The position numbers were made by a program, and so were the translations under genes. From assembly GCA_027486765.1 (NCBI GenBank), contig JAIXOO010000474.1, positions 1 through 39,056 of the forward strand: a DNA stretch of 39,056 nt. Direction: 5' to 3'. The notes beneath the pieces are model-generated. The model saw only the letters and a list, made by a program, of their open reading frames with translations, searched no databases and was not told the DNA's origin. The stretch's first letter is position 1. The number at the start of each line of letters is the position of its first letter. The DNA is from Saprospiraceae bacterium (lineage in GTDB: Bacteria > Bacteroidota > Bacteroidia > Chitinophagales > Saprospiraceae). Shown piece by piece: positions 1 through 10,200 of this stretch.

Positions 1-1158
1 GAATTTCCGTTTTCTACCCATATTTCGCCCCCAAGGGGGCTGGAAACCTTCTGGCGGACTGCATCGATTTTTTTTCCACTCCTCCTCCTCTTCCTCACTT
101 CCTGCACCCCCAAACCCCAAAACTTCCAACTCCAGATTTCCCTACGCAACGCCCAGCCCTGCACCTTTTATTTGTACCGCCTTTCCGACAATCAAGCCCC
201 CGCTTTGGTCGATTCTTTCCAGAACAACCAGCTTGATGCCCAATTTTCGTTAACGGATCAGGTGCCCTGGACTGAAACATTGTATCAACTCAGCATCCCC
301 AATTTGCGCAGCACCTTGTATTTTATCGCCGATGTGGCGAGCATTCAAACCAGCATTGACGGTGTCAACCCTCGGGCATATACCACAACAGGTTCAAGGG
401 GCTCTACGGCACTACAAAGCCTCCAGCAAATCCAAAATCCTCTTCAGGATAGTTTAACAATCTTGAACAATAAAATCAGCAACCAGATTGGCGATGAATC
501 TGCTTTACGGGCCGCAGCCATAGTATTGAGGCAACAAGTGATGGACAACTACTTTCAGTTCGCTGATACCACCACTAGCCCCTTGGCGGCCTTGTTCATC
601 ACCCAGCAGCTGGATTTTGGCAATGACCGAGCTGGGCACAAGGCATTCATTACCCGCCTGGAAAAACGTTTGAAGCAAAACCCTCAATTGGCCAGTTTTA
701 TTCAAAAGACCAAAGATTATTTAGCCCTATTTGAGGTAGAATACGAAATCGGAGACAGCCTGCCCAGCGCCAGTTTTGTGGACCAAAAGGGCCAGATCCA
801 AAGCCCTGCCCAATGGAAGGGGGAATATTATTTGCTCGAATTTTGGTCGAGCTACTGCGCGCCCTGTTTGGTACAATTGGAAGAAAAAAGAGCATTGTAT
901 CAAAAGTATCGGAATACTGGCTTCAAGATGCTGGCTTTTTCACTGGATGAAGACCCCGCTATGTTGAAAGCCACCCTACAAAACCAACAATACCCCTGGC
1001 CCGTGGTAGCAGATTTGAAGGGCTGGGCGAGTCAGGCGGTCAATGTCTATAAAATCGACAGCATTCCCTTCAATATTTTGGTGGACCCAAGGGGTAAGAT
1101 CATTGGGAAGAACGCCAATGCAAAGACAGTAGAGGAGATCCTGAAGCAGGCAAAATAG
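1..1158 (+). CDS. TlpA/ResA-like thioredoxin-fold lipoprotein, 5' end unresolved
   Basis: The frame is open from the first base of the window to the TAG at 1156-1158. A lipoprotein-type signal lies at nt 67-105, a run of F/P/L residues ending in the lipobox L-T-S-C, so a start as late as the TTG at 172 would remove the signal. No ATG is visible upstream. CTG at 40 would give a 22-residue signal peptide, or the start may lie before the window. The C-terminal third is an AhpC/TSA-Redoxin thioredoxin fold. The redox pair C-A-P-C is at nt 856-867, and the cis-proline loop reads S-I-P-F, followed by I-L-V-D-P-R-G. The N-terminal ~200 residues resemble the helical region often found before thioredoxin domains in Bacteroidota. 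The family reduces or exchanges disulfides in the periplasm; the substrate is unknown. The family call is firm and the start is not. Confidence 0.8.
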   Translation, partial: EFPFSTHISPPRGLETFWRTASIFFPLLLLFLTSCTPKPQNFQLQISLRNAQPCTFYLYRLSDNQAPALVDSFQNNQLDAQFSLTDQVPWTETLYQLSIPNLRSTLYFIADVASIQTSIDGVNPRAYTTTGSRGSTALQSLQQIQNPLQDSLTILNNKISNQIGDESALRAAAIVLRQQVMDNYFQFADTTTSPLAALFITQQLDFGNDRAGHKAFITRLEKRLKQNPQLASFIQKTKDYLALFEVEYEIGDSLPSASFVDQKGQIQSPAQWKGEYYLLEFWSSYCAPCLVQLEEKRALYQKYRNTGFKMLAFSLDEDPAMLKATLQNQQYPWPVVADLKGWASQAVNVYKIDSIPFNILVDPRGKIIGKNANAKTVEEILKQAK

Positions 1159-1504
1159 TCCCCGAAATTTCAAATGCAAGGCAGAGTTAACAAAAAGGGA
1201 TTCTAAAATGTCGGCTATTTGTCATTTCTTCAAACCATTGTTAACTATAATAAGCAGCGAATTTTTAGGTTGCTTCGTTTACCAATTGCAATAACATTCT
1301 GCGAGATTGGAATTTCCCAATTTCGTTTCAACTTCATTTCGACATTCCCAAATAAAAATCTGGAAAAAATACCTGCTTTATCAACACTGTTTTACGCATT
1401 TATTCTGCCATTGTTAAAAAATTTAGAAATAGTTATTGCAATTTTAAACATTGGCTTAATTTTGAGTTAGGATTAGTTTCTTAAACAGATAAAATCGGAT
1501 TAGT
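1159..1504. other. Gene-free leader upstream of the first susC
   Basis: This 346-base AT-rich gap carries no convincing gene. A TTG-initiated 83-codon frame at 1219-1470 is hydrophobic but has no recognisable domain and no good start. The only structured signal I see is the promoter-like pair at 1436-1464 just before susC. Confidence 0.6.
1436..1464 (+). promoter_or_regulatory. Predicted Bacteroidota sigma-ABfr promoter for first susC
   Basis: TTG at 1436-1438 is followed after 18 bases by TAATTTTG at 1457-1464. The second box is an exact match to the Bacteroidota -7 consensus TAnnTTTG, and the spacing is normal. It lies about 40 bases before the susC ATG. Only the match is seen; activity is inferred. 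Confidence 0.5.
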
Positions 1505-4500
1505 ATGAAAAAACACTTACTAGCGCTTGCGCTGGTGGTCTTCGCTATGGCGTCAGCTGTAGCACAAAGGGCTATTACCGGCAAAGTGACTGACAAAAGT
1601 GGCGGCCCGCTCATCGGTGCCAGTATCCTTGTGAAAGGAACAAGCAGTGGTAGCGTGACGGATGTAGACGGGACCTACTCCTTAAACGCTCCTGATGGTG
1701 CAACTACCCTTGTGGTAAGTTATACCGGTTATTCTACCCAAGAAATCACCCTTGGAACCTCCAACATCATCGATGTAATGCTGGAAGAAAGCGCCTCTCA
1801 ATTGGGCGAAGTGGTTGTAACTGCACAGGGTATCCGTCGGGAGAAAAAAGCCTTGGGTTACGCAGTATCCACTGTGGGCGAAGAATTGTTGCAAGACCGT
1901 CCACAAGCCGACGTAGGCCGGGTACTCCAAGGAAAAGTACCTGGGGTAAACATCACCTCTACTTCCGGGGTATCTGGTACCGGTACCAACATCACCATCC
2001 GGGGTTATTCTTCCATTACTGGTTCGGTTCAGCCTTTGTTCGTAGTGGATGGGGTGCCTTTTAACTCCAATACCAACTCACGGGGTGGCTTTACTGGTGG
2101 TGGTCAATCGGCTTCCAGTCGCTTTTTGGACTTGGATCCCAACAACATTGAGAGCATCAGTGTATTGAAGGGTTTGGCGGCAACGGTAACGTATGGTGAC
2201 CAAGGCCGGAACGGGGTAATCCTGATCACGACCAAAAGTGGTAGCAAAAAAACGCGCAAAGCTGAATTCAGCCTGACGCAGTCTTACTTTACCAACACTG
2301 CTCACCTACCTCGTTACCAAAACGATTATGTAGGTGGTTTCCAGCAGAACCTGGGTTACTTCTTCAGCAACTGGGGACCAACCCTGGATGAAGCAAGACT
2401 CTACCCTTCGCAAAACACCAACGCGGCCCTGACCCAGCACCCTTACGCCTTTTTGTCCAACGCAGCTTTGAGAGGTGCTATGGCCGATTATGTGGCTTCT
2501 CTGGGTGCATACAAAATGGAAGTTTTCCCGAACAACGTGAAGGACTTCTTCCGTACCGGGAAAATTTACAACACTTCCTTGAATGTATCCGGTGGTAGTG
2601 AAGCTGTAAGCTACAACGTTTCCGCAGGTTACCTCAACGAAGAAGGTTACATTCCAGAAAACGGCTTGAAGAAGTTGAACCTGGGTTTGGGTCTGAATGC
2701 CAAATTGAGCAAAAAACTATCGGTTAATACCTCCTTTACTTTTGCCAATACCGACCAATACTCTCCACCTTTGAGTGGGGGTACAGGTAACAACGCCTTG
2801 GACTTCCCTTCTGTATTGGGCAACGTAATGTATACTCCTCGTCAGGTTGACTTGATGGGCTGGCCATTTGAAAGCCCAGTGGATGGAAGTACCGTGTATT
2901 TCCGCAGTGGTAACGACATTCCTAACCCACGTTGGGTGTTGAAAAACTACCAAACTACGGGTATTGTAAACCGTATCTTCTCGGCAACTACCTTCAATTT
3001 TGAAATTGCCAAGGACGTGAACCTGCTGTACAAAGTAGGTTTGGATACGTACACCGAAGACCAGGAATACCGCTTCAACAAAGGTGGTGGTGCCTTCTTG
3101 CCTAATGGTTCTTATCTGACCCGCAACATCACCAATACCATCTGGGACAACTCGGTGATCTTGTCGGCTACCAAGCCGATCGGTGCAAAACTGAATGTTT
3201 CTGCCCGCGTAGGTGGTAACTTGCGTAATGACGTATACAAAGAAGATGGTGCAAATAGCCAAAACCAATTGGCGCGCAACCTCTATCGCCACAGCAACTT
3301 CATCGACAACGTAGCTTTCGACTTTCTTACCGAACAAACCCGTATGGGTGTTTTCGGCGAAGTTACGGTTGATTACAGCAACTTCCTGTACTTGAACTTT
3401 GCTGGTCGCAATGACTGGACTTCTACCGTAGAACCAGAAAATCGTCGTATTTTCTACCCATCGACTAGTTTGTCTTTCATTCCTACCTCTGCTTTCTCTG
3501 GATTGGACGGTGGATTCCTCAATTTCTTGAAAATCCGTGCGGGTGTAGGTACTTCGGCTGGTTTCCCCAACCCTTACCAAACGCGTAACACGCTTGGCCA
3601 GTCCGCCAGAGCTTGGTTGAATACTGCTGGCGCAGCAGTACAAAGCCACGCGGTGAGTGACTTTTTGGGTAACCCGAACCTCAAGCCTGAGTTGCACACT
3701 GAATACGAGGGTGGTATCGAAGCCAAAATGTTCAACAACCGTTTGAGCTTTGACCTGACTGTATACCGTCGCGATACCCGTGACCTGATCACCAACTCGC
3801 CATTGGATCCAGCTACTGGTTACACGTCTACGACCATCAACATTGGTAAAATCCGCAACCAGGGTATTGAATTGGCTGCAACCATTACGCCAATCAAAAC
3901 CAAGGACCTCAACTGGGACATCACCCTGACCTACAGCCGCAACACGCCTGAAGTACTGGACTTGGGTGGAACTTTGCAAGAAGTACAGATCACTGGTTTT
4001 GGTGCCGCTTTGGGTAACTATGCAATTGTAGGCAAACCTTTCAACATCATCAAAGGTACGGGCTACCGCCGCAACGACGCTGGACAGGTATTGGTGGATG
4101 CATCGGGTAACTTGTTGACTACTGCTTCTCCAGTGGTTCTGGGCGATCCAAACCCAGCCTTCAACACCAGCTTGATCAACGGCATCAACTACAAAGGTTT
4201 CAGCTTCGACTTTATGATCAGCTACCGCCACGGTGGTGCCATGTATAGCTCGACTGCAGGTGCTTTGATGGGTCGTGGTTTGACCGAAGATACCGGTTTG
4301 AGTGTTGGTTATGACCGCGCCCAGACTTTCCTCTTCCCAGGGGTAAAAGCGGATGGTACGCCCAACGATATTCAGAATACTGCTGCCGGTGTAGCCTTTA
4401 ACAACCTGTACTTCTTTGGTGACGAAGGCCGTATCTACAATGGCTCTACCATTCGTTTGCAGGAGGTTTCGCTGACTTACAGCTTGCCACAAAAAATGTT

Positions 4501-4696
4501 GGCTAAAACGCCATTCAAAACATTGTCTCTGGCTGTTTCTGGTACCAACTTGTGGTACAAAGCGCTGGACTTCCCTCCAGGCTTGAACTTTGATACAGAC
4601 AACCTGGGCTTGGGTGTAGGTAATGGTTTGGGCTTCGAATTTTTGACTGGTCCTAGCGCCAGAAGAATTGGTGGTACCTTGAAATTGACCTTCTAA
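1505..4696 (+). CDS. SusC/RagA-family TonB-linked outer-membrane transporter
   Basis: The 1063-residue protein is a normal length for SusC. A Sec signal peptide spans residues 1-20 (A-V-A then Q). A carboxypeptidase-regulatory-like beta-sandwich (~22-95) with the motif G-K-V-T-D follows. The likely TonB-box region is V-V-V-T-A-Q-G at 103-109. The plug domain (~112-245) includes G-K-V-P-G-V, the I-R-G-Y segment and the F-V-V-D-G-V-P motif, and a long 22-strand-type barrel runs to the C-terminal aromatic T-F. With the SusD-like lipoprotein 45 bp downstream it should form the TonB-driven pedal-bin importer in the outer membrane. The substrate (glycan, peptide or other) cannot be told, as no glycoside hydrolase, peptidase or sensor gene is adjacent. 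The likely order of expression is susC-susD-small lipoprotein from the promoter at 1436. Confidence 0.95.
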   Translation: MKKHLLALALVVFAMASAVAQRAITGKVTDKSGGPLIGASILVKGTSSGSVTDVDGTYSLNAPDGATTLVVSYTGYSTQEITLGTSNIIDVMLEESASQLGEVVVTAQGIRREKKALGYAVSTVGEELLQDRPQADVGRVLQGKVPGVNITSTSGVSGTGTNITIRGYSSITGSVQPLFVVDGVPFNSNTNSRGGFTGGGQSASSRFLDLDPNNIESISVLKGLAATVTYGDQGRNGVILITTKSGSKKTRKAEFSLTQSYFTNTAHLPRYQNDYVGGFQQNLGYFFSNWGPTLDEARLYPSQNTNAALTQHPYAFLSNAALRGAMADYVASLGAYKMEVFPNNVKDFFRTGKIYNTSLNVSGGSEAVSYNVSAGYLNEEGYIPENGLKKLNLGLGLNAKLSKKLSVNTSFTFANTDQYSPPLSGGTGNNALDFPSVLGNVMYTPRQVDLMGWPFESPVDGSTVYFRSGNDIPNPRWVLKNYQTTGIVNRIFSATTFNFEIAKDVNLLYKVGLDTYTEDQEYRFNKGGGAFLPNGSYLTRNITNTIWDNSVILSATKPIGAKLNVSARVGGNLRNDVYKEDGANSQNQLARNLYRHSNFIDNVAFDFLTEQTRMGVFGEVTVDYSNFLYLNFAGRNDWTSTVEPENRRIFYPSTSLSFIPTSAFSGLDGGFLNFLKIRAGVGTSAGFPNPYQTRNTLGQSARAWLNTAGAAVQSHAVSDFLGNPNLKPELHTEYEGGIEAKMFNNRLSFDLTVYRRDTRDLITNSPLDPATGYTSTTINIGKIRNQGIELAATITPIKTKDLNWDITLTYSRNTPEVLDLGGTLQEVQITGFGAALGNYAIVGKPFNIIKGTGYRRNDAGQVLVDASGNLLTTASPVVLGDPNPAFNTSLINGINYKGFSFDFMISYRHGGAMYSSTAGALMGRGLTEDTGLSVGYDRAQTFLFPGVKADGTPNDIQNTAAGVAFNNLYFFGDEGRIYNGSTIRLQEVSLTYSLPQKMLAKTPFKTLSLAVSGTNLWYKALDFPPGLNFDTDNLGLGVGNGLGFEFLTGPSARRIGGTLKLTF

Positions 4697-4741
4697 AATT
4701 GGGGTGTCAAAACCTCTATTTAGTCGTTCTAAAAAAACAAA

Positions 4742-6391
4742 ATGATGATTCGTAATATCAAGATATTGTTTTTGGTATTGGCAGTGACCCTCATGGGTTC
4801 TTGTGAGCTGGACTTGTTGGACAACCCCAACGCAGTAACAGTGAACAATGCCGATGTCAATTTTATCCTCAACCGCGTTGAGCTGGCTTACTCTGGAAAC
4901 TTCAATGCTTTCAGTGACCCAGGTATGCGCTTGACCCGGATGTTGAACCAGGGTGCGGCCATTTATGACAACGCAGTTACTCCAGGTAACAACGGCCCAT
5001 GGAACAGCTCTTATTCTGACATCATGTCGGACGTGAAAGCCTTGATTCCATTGGCTGAAGCGTCTGAATTATTCGTTCACGCAGGTATCGGGCGTACCAT
5101 TCGCGCCATGGTGTTGATGAGTTTGGTAGATGCTTATGGCGATGTACCTTATTCTCAAGCCATCGACCCCAATAATTTTAACCCAGGGGTGGACAAGGGT
5201 GCTGACGTTTATGCTGCGGCTTTGGCAGACTTGAACAAGGCAATTGAGAACTTCAATGCCAAGTCAAAATCCGGTGCCACAAGCGATCTGTTTTATGGCG
5301 GAAGCACGGACAGTTGGATTCGCCTGGCTAATACCTTGAAATTGAAGTATCACCTGAACTTGCGTCTGGTGAACAAGGCCGGATCAACTTCCGCGATCAG
5401 CGCGCTGGTAACGGAAAACAAATTGATCTCTACGGCTGCTCAGAACTTTCAGTTCAAGTATGGTACCAACCTGACCAACCCAGACACGCGTCACCCACGT
5501 TATGGTGGACAGTATGGCCCTACAGGTGGTGGCGACTACCAATCGAACTCTTACATGGGGCAATTGTACAACTCCAAAGGTTTCCCTGATCCACGGGTTC
5601 GGTACTACTTCTACCGTCAAACCATCAAAAACCCAACGGACGTTAACCAACTGCGTTGTATCACCAACCAAAAGCCCGGCCACTACGGTGAGAATGATGT
5701 ATACTGCTTGCCAACTACGGTTGGGTACTGGGGACGTGATCACCTGAACAACGAAGGTATTCCACCAGATGGTTTGTTGCGTACTGCCTGGGGGATTTAT
5801 CCTGCTGGAGGCTTGTTCGACGATGATGCTGGCCGTGGGGTTTCCTTAGGTGCTGGTGCTGGTGGTGCAGGTATTCACCCGATCATGATGCGCTCTTTCG
5901 TTGACTTTATGCTGGCTGAATCGGCGTTGGTATTGGGCACTGGCGGTGATGCGAAAGCATTGTTGAAGTCCGCGATTGAAAAATCAATGGCGGATGTACG
6001 CAGCCTGGCATTGGGTACAACCGAAGCTAGCAAAATCAATACTTTCGAATCTAGCAAAGGTTTTGTTTGGGCCGATGAAGTGAAAAAGTACGTGGATAAA
6101 GTTTTGGCAGACTACGATGCTGCGGCCAATGATGATGCTAAATTGAACATCATTGCGACTGAATATTGGGTAGCCCTTTTCGGCAACGGTATTGAGTCTT
6201 TCAACCTTTACCGCAGAACGGGTAAACCTAGCGGTCAACAACCCGCATTGGACCCCAATCCAGGGCCATTTGTACGCTCTTACTACTATCCACAAGCTTA
6301 CACGACCAGAAACAAGAATGCGGTTCAAAAAACCAATTCTACGGTTCAGGTATTTTGGGATACCAACCCAGCCAACAACTTTATTAAATAG
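4742..6391 (+). CDS. SusD/RagB-family nutrient-binding lipoprotein (SusD-like_2 type)
   Basis: This 549-residue partner of the upstream SusC has a lipoprotein signal ending M-G-S-C with the lipid cysteine at residue 21. The following acidic stretch (E-L-D-L-L-D) fits the Bacteroidota surface-export signal. The N-terminal pattern D-N-P-N, the helical TPR-like core (A-L-A-D-L-N-K-A-I near 162) and the C-terminal E-S-F-N-L-Y-R-R-T-G-K-P segment fit the SusD-like_2 branch (PF12771) rather than classical RagB. It would sit on the cell surface as the lid over the SusC barrel. Two ATG codons are adjacent (4742 and 4745); the first is used here. The substrate is unknown. Confidence 0.92.
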   Translation: MMIRNIKILFLVLAVTLMGSCELDLLDNPNAVTVNNADVNFILNRVELAYSGNFNAFSDPGMRLTRMLNQGAAIYDNAVTPGNNGPWNSSYSDIMSDVKALIPLAEASELFVHAGIGRTIRAMVLMSLVDAYGDVPYSQAIDPNNFNPGVDKGADVYAAALADLNKAIENFNAKSKSGATSDLFYGGSTDSWIRLANTLKLKYHLNLRLVNKAGSTSAISALVTENKLISTAAQNFQFKYGTNLTNPDTRHPRYGGQYGPTGGGDYQSNSYMGQLYNSKGFPDPRVRYYFYRQTIKNPTDVNQLRCITNQKPGHYGENDVYCLPTTVGYWGRDHLNNEGIPPDGLLRTAWGIYPAGGLFDDDAGRGVSLGAGAGGAGIHPIMMRSFVDFMLAESALVLGTGGDAKALLKSAIEKSMADVRSLALGTTEASKINTFESSKGFVWADEVKKYVDKVLADYDAAANDDAKLNIIATEYWVALFGNGIESFNLYRRTGKPSGQQPALDPNPGPFVRSYYYPQAYTTRNKNAVQKTNSTVQVFWDTNPANNFIK

Positions 6392-6441
6392 ATGAAAGGC
6401 ATTGCCTTTGCATTTATGAACCAGACAAAACGAATGTTTAT

Positions 6442-7005
6442 ATGAAAAGCATCATAAAATTCTTCTTTTTGGTCTCTGTATTCGCGTTCACTGCATGCGA
6501 GACTGAAATAGTTGAACGTTTGGACGAATTCAGCTTCGAAACGGGAGGCTACATGCGTACCGTTGAGTTCCCTGTTCCAACTTTCAACGTCAGCAAAGCC
6601 AATATGGCGGGCACTAAATTGGCCCTTACGCTGGAGGCGGTTACTGCCAATTTCGGTGCAGAATTTTCCTCTTATGATTTGGTCGTCCGCTTTGTGGATA
6701 AAACTGCCGCAAATGGTTCCAACAACAAAACTGATGTTGCGTTGAAGGCGCTGGCTGCCAGTTCGTTCACTCCTGATGGAACCACGAAGTATCCTCGTTT
6801 AGCCCTCTCCATCACGGGCAAAGAAATGCAGGATGCTTTGAAGTTAAGCGATGCCGAAATGGCCAAAGGGGATCAGTTTGAGGTGCGTGGAACCATGAAG
6901 CTCACCACTGGAAAAAGCTTTAATGCTGCCAACTCCAGCCCTGACATTACAGGTGGTGCATTCTACAATTCACCATTTTTGTACCGGGTGAATGTCGTCG
7001 ATTAG
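6442..7005 (+). CDS. Small surface lipoprotein of the first Sus locus, unknown function
   Basis: This 187-residue protein has a clear lipoprotein signal: K-S-I-I-K, a hydrophobic stretch, then F-T-A-C with the lipid cysteine at residue 19. The next residues (E-T-E-I-V-E) are acidic, as in surface-exported Bacteroidota lipoproteins. The rest is rich in alternating hydrophobic/polar residues, suggesting a beta-sandwich, but I recognise no named family. It begins 50 bp after susD and ends just before a strong terminator, so it is almost certainly the third gene of the susCD transcript. By position it could be an auxiliary surface binding protein like SusE/F, but it is much shorter and has no visible carbohydrate-binding repeats. 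Confidence 0.75.
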   Translation: MKSIIKFFFLVSVFAFTACETEIVERLDEFSFETGGYMRTVEFPVPTFNVSKANMAGTKLALTLEAVTANFGAEFSSYDLVVRFVDKTAANGSNNKTDVALKALAASSFTPDGTTKYPRLALSITGKEMQDALKLSDAEMAKGDQFEVRGTMKLTTGKSFNAANSSPDITGGAFYNSPFLYRVNVVD

Positions 7006-7027
7006 ATAACTTTTGTTAAATAATTTT

Positions 7028-7065
7028 GAAATGGAGTGCTTTTTAAGCGCTCCATTTCTATTTTT
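7028..7065 (+). terminator. Intrinsic terminator after the first Sus operon
   Basis: A 14-bp stem with one T.G pair (left arm from 7028, right arm ending 7058) closes on a TTT loop and is followed by TATTTTT. It lies 23 bp after the stop codon of the small lipoprotein gene and separates the two Sus loci. Confidence 0.88.
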
Positions 7066-7298
7066 GCAGAGTTTTATCTTTTTGTCTGCCAAATTGCAGA
7101 TGTACATCAGCGTCAATATGCTCAGGCAGCCCTAAGTCAGATCCAAACGTTTACCAATTTCCAGCGATTATCTTGCAACGTTTTTTATCCCTTGAACATT
7201 ACTGCTCTAAACACAATGTCTATACCAGGTGAATACCCAAATGGGAAGTGACCTGACTGTATATTTTTTTGACATTCAATAAAATCAAATTCATTGGT

Positions 7299-10200
7299 AT
7301 GAAACAACATTTACTAGCTTTACTGCTGATGCTCTGCGGAGCTACGGTTGCCTTCGGACAATTGAACATCAGCGGAAAAGTAACCGACCGGGATGGCGAA
7401 GCATTGATTGGCGCCAGCATAATGGTGAAAGGTACAACCAACGGTACTGTATCTGACATTGATGGAAAATTCAAGCTCAGCGCGCCTGGCGATGCGACCT
7501 TGGTAGTATCCTACACGGGTTTCTCTACCTCGGAAGTAGCCGTCAACAACCAAACCGACATCACCATTCCCATGCAGCCGGGTATCGACCTTACCGAAGT
7601 ACTGGTAACGGGTTATGGTACGGCCATCAAGCGGGAATTGACGGGTAACATCGCCAAAATCCGCACGGAGGACATCAAAGACATGCCAGTAACCAGCTTT
7701 GACCAAGCCATGCAAGGCAAAGCAGCCGGGGTGCAAATCACCGCTGGTAATGGTAAATTGGGCCAGGCCGTACAAATTCGGGTGCGTGGCCAATCCTCGG
7801 TATCCGCTTCCAACGAACCTTTGATTGTGATTGATGGAATACCTGCTACGACTGGTGATTTGGGTTCATTTGGTGGAGCTACCAACCCACTCTCCGACAT
7901 CAACCCTCAAGACATCGCATCCATCGAAATCCTGAAAGACGCTTCTGCTGCGGCCATCTATGGTGCGCGTGCGGCCAACGGCGTAGTACTGGTAACCACC
8001 AAGCGTGGTAAAACTGGCCGTACCAGCGTTAATTATGGCTTCCAGTATGGCGAGAGCAATCCTGCCCGTCAATTGGAATTCCTGAATACCGAGCAATACC
8101 TGAAGTTGTATCGTCAGGCTGCCGCTGCATCTGACCGCATCGAGGGGCTCGCCGCTTCTGATCCAGACTCCTATACTGCGTATATGGAAGATTTCTTCGT
8201 TACACAAAGTTTGGGAACTTTGGGCACTAATCGGGCAGAAGACACCAAGTGGGGTGATCTTGCCTACCAGGATGCTCCAATGCAGCAACATGATTTGAAC
8301 ATTTCAGGTGGCAATGAAAAAACCACCTTCTACATGTCAGGCCAGTGGTTTGACCAAAAAGGGATCTTGATCGGCAACGCACTCAATCGCATCACTGGCC
8401 GGATCAACGTCGATCACCAGGCTTACAAGTGGTTGAAGGTAGGGTTCAACACCAGCTTGAGCCGTTCGTTCAACGAACGTATTTCCGGTGACCGCCAGTT
8501 TGACAACCCCATGCAGATCGTGGCACTGCCTCCAATGACTCCGGCAAACGATCCTGATACTGGCTTGCCAGTAGGTACCCCTCCGGGAGACATCAGCATT
8601 CCGGTGTATTACAACCCGCTGATCAACCTTGGCAATGCCTACTATAACACCAACACCAACCGCAACTTGAGCAGTGTTTATGCCCAAATCAGCATTCTGG
8701 ATGGTTTGAGTTTCCGCACAGAGTTTGCATTGGACATGTTGGACCAACAAGAAGAACTGTACTACAACAGCAAAACCCAGCGCAACTTTGGTGCTCCTCA
8801 GGGGATCGGCCAAAACTTGTTCACCCGGGTTGAAAACTACAACACGAACAACTACTTTACCTACAATACTGGATTTGGTAGCACTAAGCTGGATTTGACT
8901 GCTGGTATGGCTTATCAGCAATCACAGCAGAAGACCAACTTCATCGAAGGCCAGGATTTCCCATCCGACGCCTATCGCCAGATTGCCAGTGCTGCTCGTA
9001 AAACAGACGGTAACTCTACCGAAACCAACTTCCGCTTCTTGTCTTACTTCGCACGTGCCAATGTCAAGCTGGCTGAGAAATACCTCGTGGGTGTAAGTGT
9101 ACGTACGGATGGTTCTTCCCGTTTTGGTAACGAAAGCCGTTATGGTTTCTTCCCTGCTGCTTCTTTGGGCTGGATTGTGTCGGAAGAAGGTTTCTTGAAC
9201 AGCATCAAGGCGATCAGCTTCTTGAAAGTTCGTGCCAGCTATGGCCGTACGGGTAACGCCGAAATTGGTAACTTCCCACAATTGGGTCTGTTCCAAGGTG
9301 ACGCTGGTTACAATGGTACTCCTGGTCAGCGTCCTTCACAATTGGGTAACCCTGATTTGAGCTGGGAAACTACCGATCAGTTCGATGCTGGTATCGACTT
9401 TGGTTTGTTCAAAGATCGCATCACCGGGGAAATCGACTTCTACAGCAAAAACACCACGGGTTTGTTGTTGAACGTTAACATTCCCGGTTCTACTGGTTTC
9501 GGAACCCAAACCCGCAACGTAGGTAAACTGTCTAACCAAGGGATTGAAGTCGTACTGAACACCGATGTAGTAAAAGGTGCTTTCCGCTGGAGAACCAGCT
9601 TGAACTTTGCAGCCAACAAAAACGAAATTACCGACCTGCAAGGTCAGATCATCGAAGCTGGTTTGAACAACATGAGCCGCGCGGTAGAAGGCCAGCCTTT
9701 GGGTACTTACTTCACTGCGGAGTACGCTGGAGTAGATCCTGCTAATGGTAATGCATTGTGGTACAAAAATGCAACCGAAGGCAACCGTGAAACAACCAGC
9801 ACTTACAGCCAGGCAACCCGGGTAGTCGTAGGTAGCCCACTGCCCGATTGGATCGGTGGTGTGACCAATACCTTCAGCTACAAAGGCCTTGAGCTGTCTG
9901 TATTGTTCAGTGCTGTAATCGGCAACGAACTCAACTTCTACGGGGTCGGTCGTTTCTCTTCAGCTAACGCTCGTTTTGAAGACAACCAAACCGTGGATCA
10001 GCTGAATGCCTGGACGCCTCAGAATACCAATACCAATATTCCAGAAGCACGTTTGTTCTACAACAACGGTGCTCAGCCTTCCAGCCGCTTTATTCAGGAT
10101 GGTTCTTTTGTACGTCTGCGCAACGCAACTTTGTCCTACAATTTCCCCAAATCACTCACCAGCAAGGCTAAAATCCAAAGCTTGCGGGTATTTGTAACGG

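Noticed and set aside
1219-1470. 83-codon hydrophobic frame before susC
   Set aside because: TTG start, AT-driven composition, no family, and it overlaps the predicted susC promoter.
2717-4492. 591-codon open frame antisense to the first susC
   Set aside because: It lies wholly within a certain gene, has no domain or signal, and reflects codon bias of the sense strand.
7036-7251. 71-codon frame between the Sus loci
   Set aside because: It begins inside the terminator stem and has no recognisable features.
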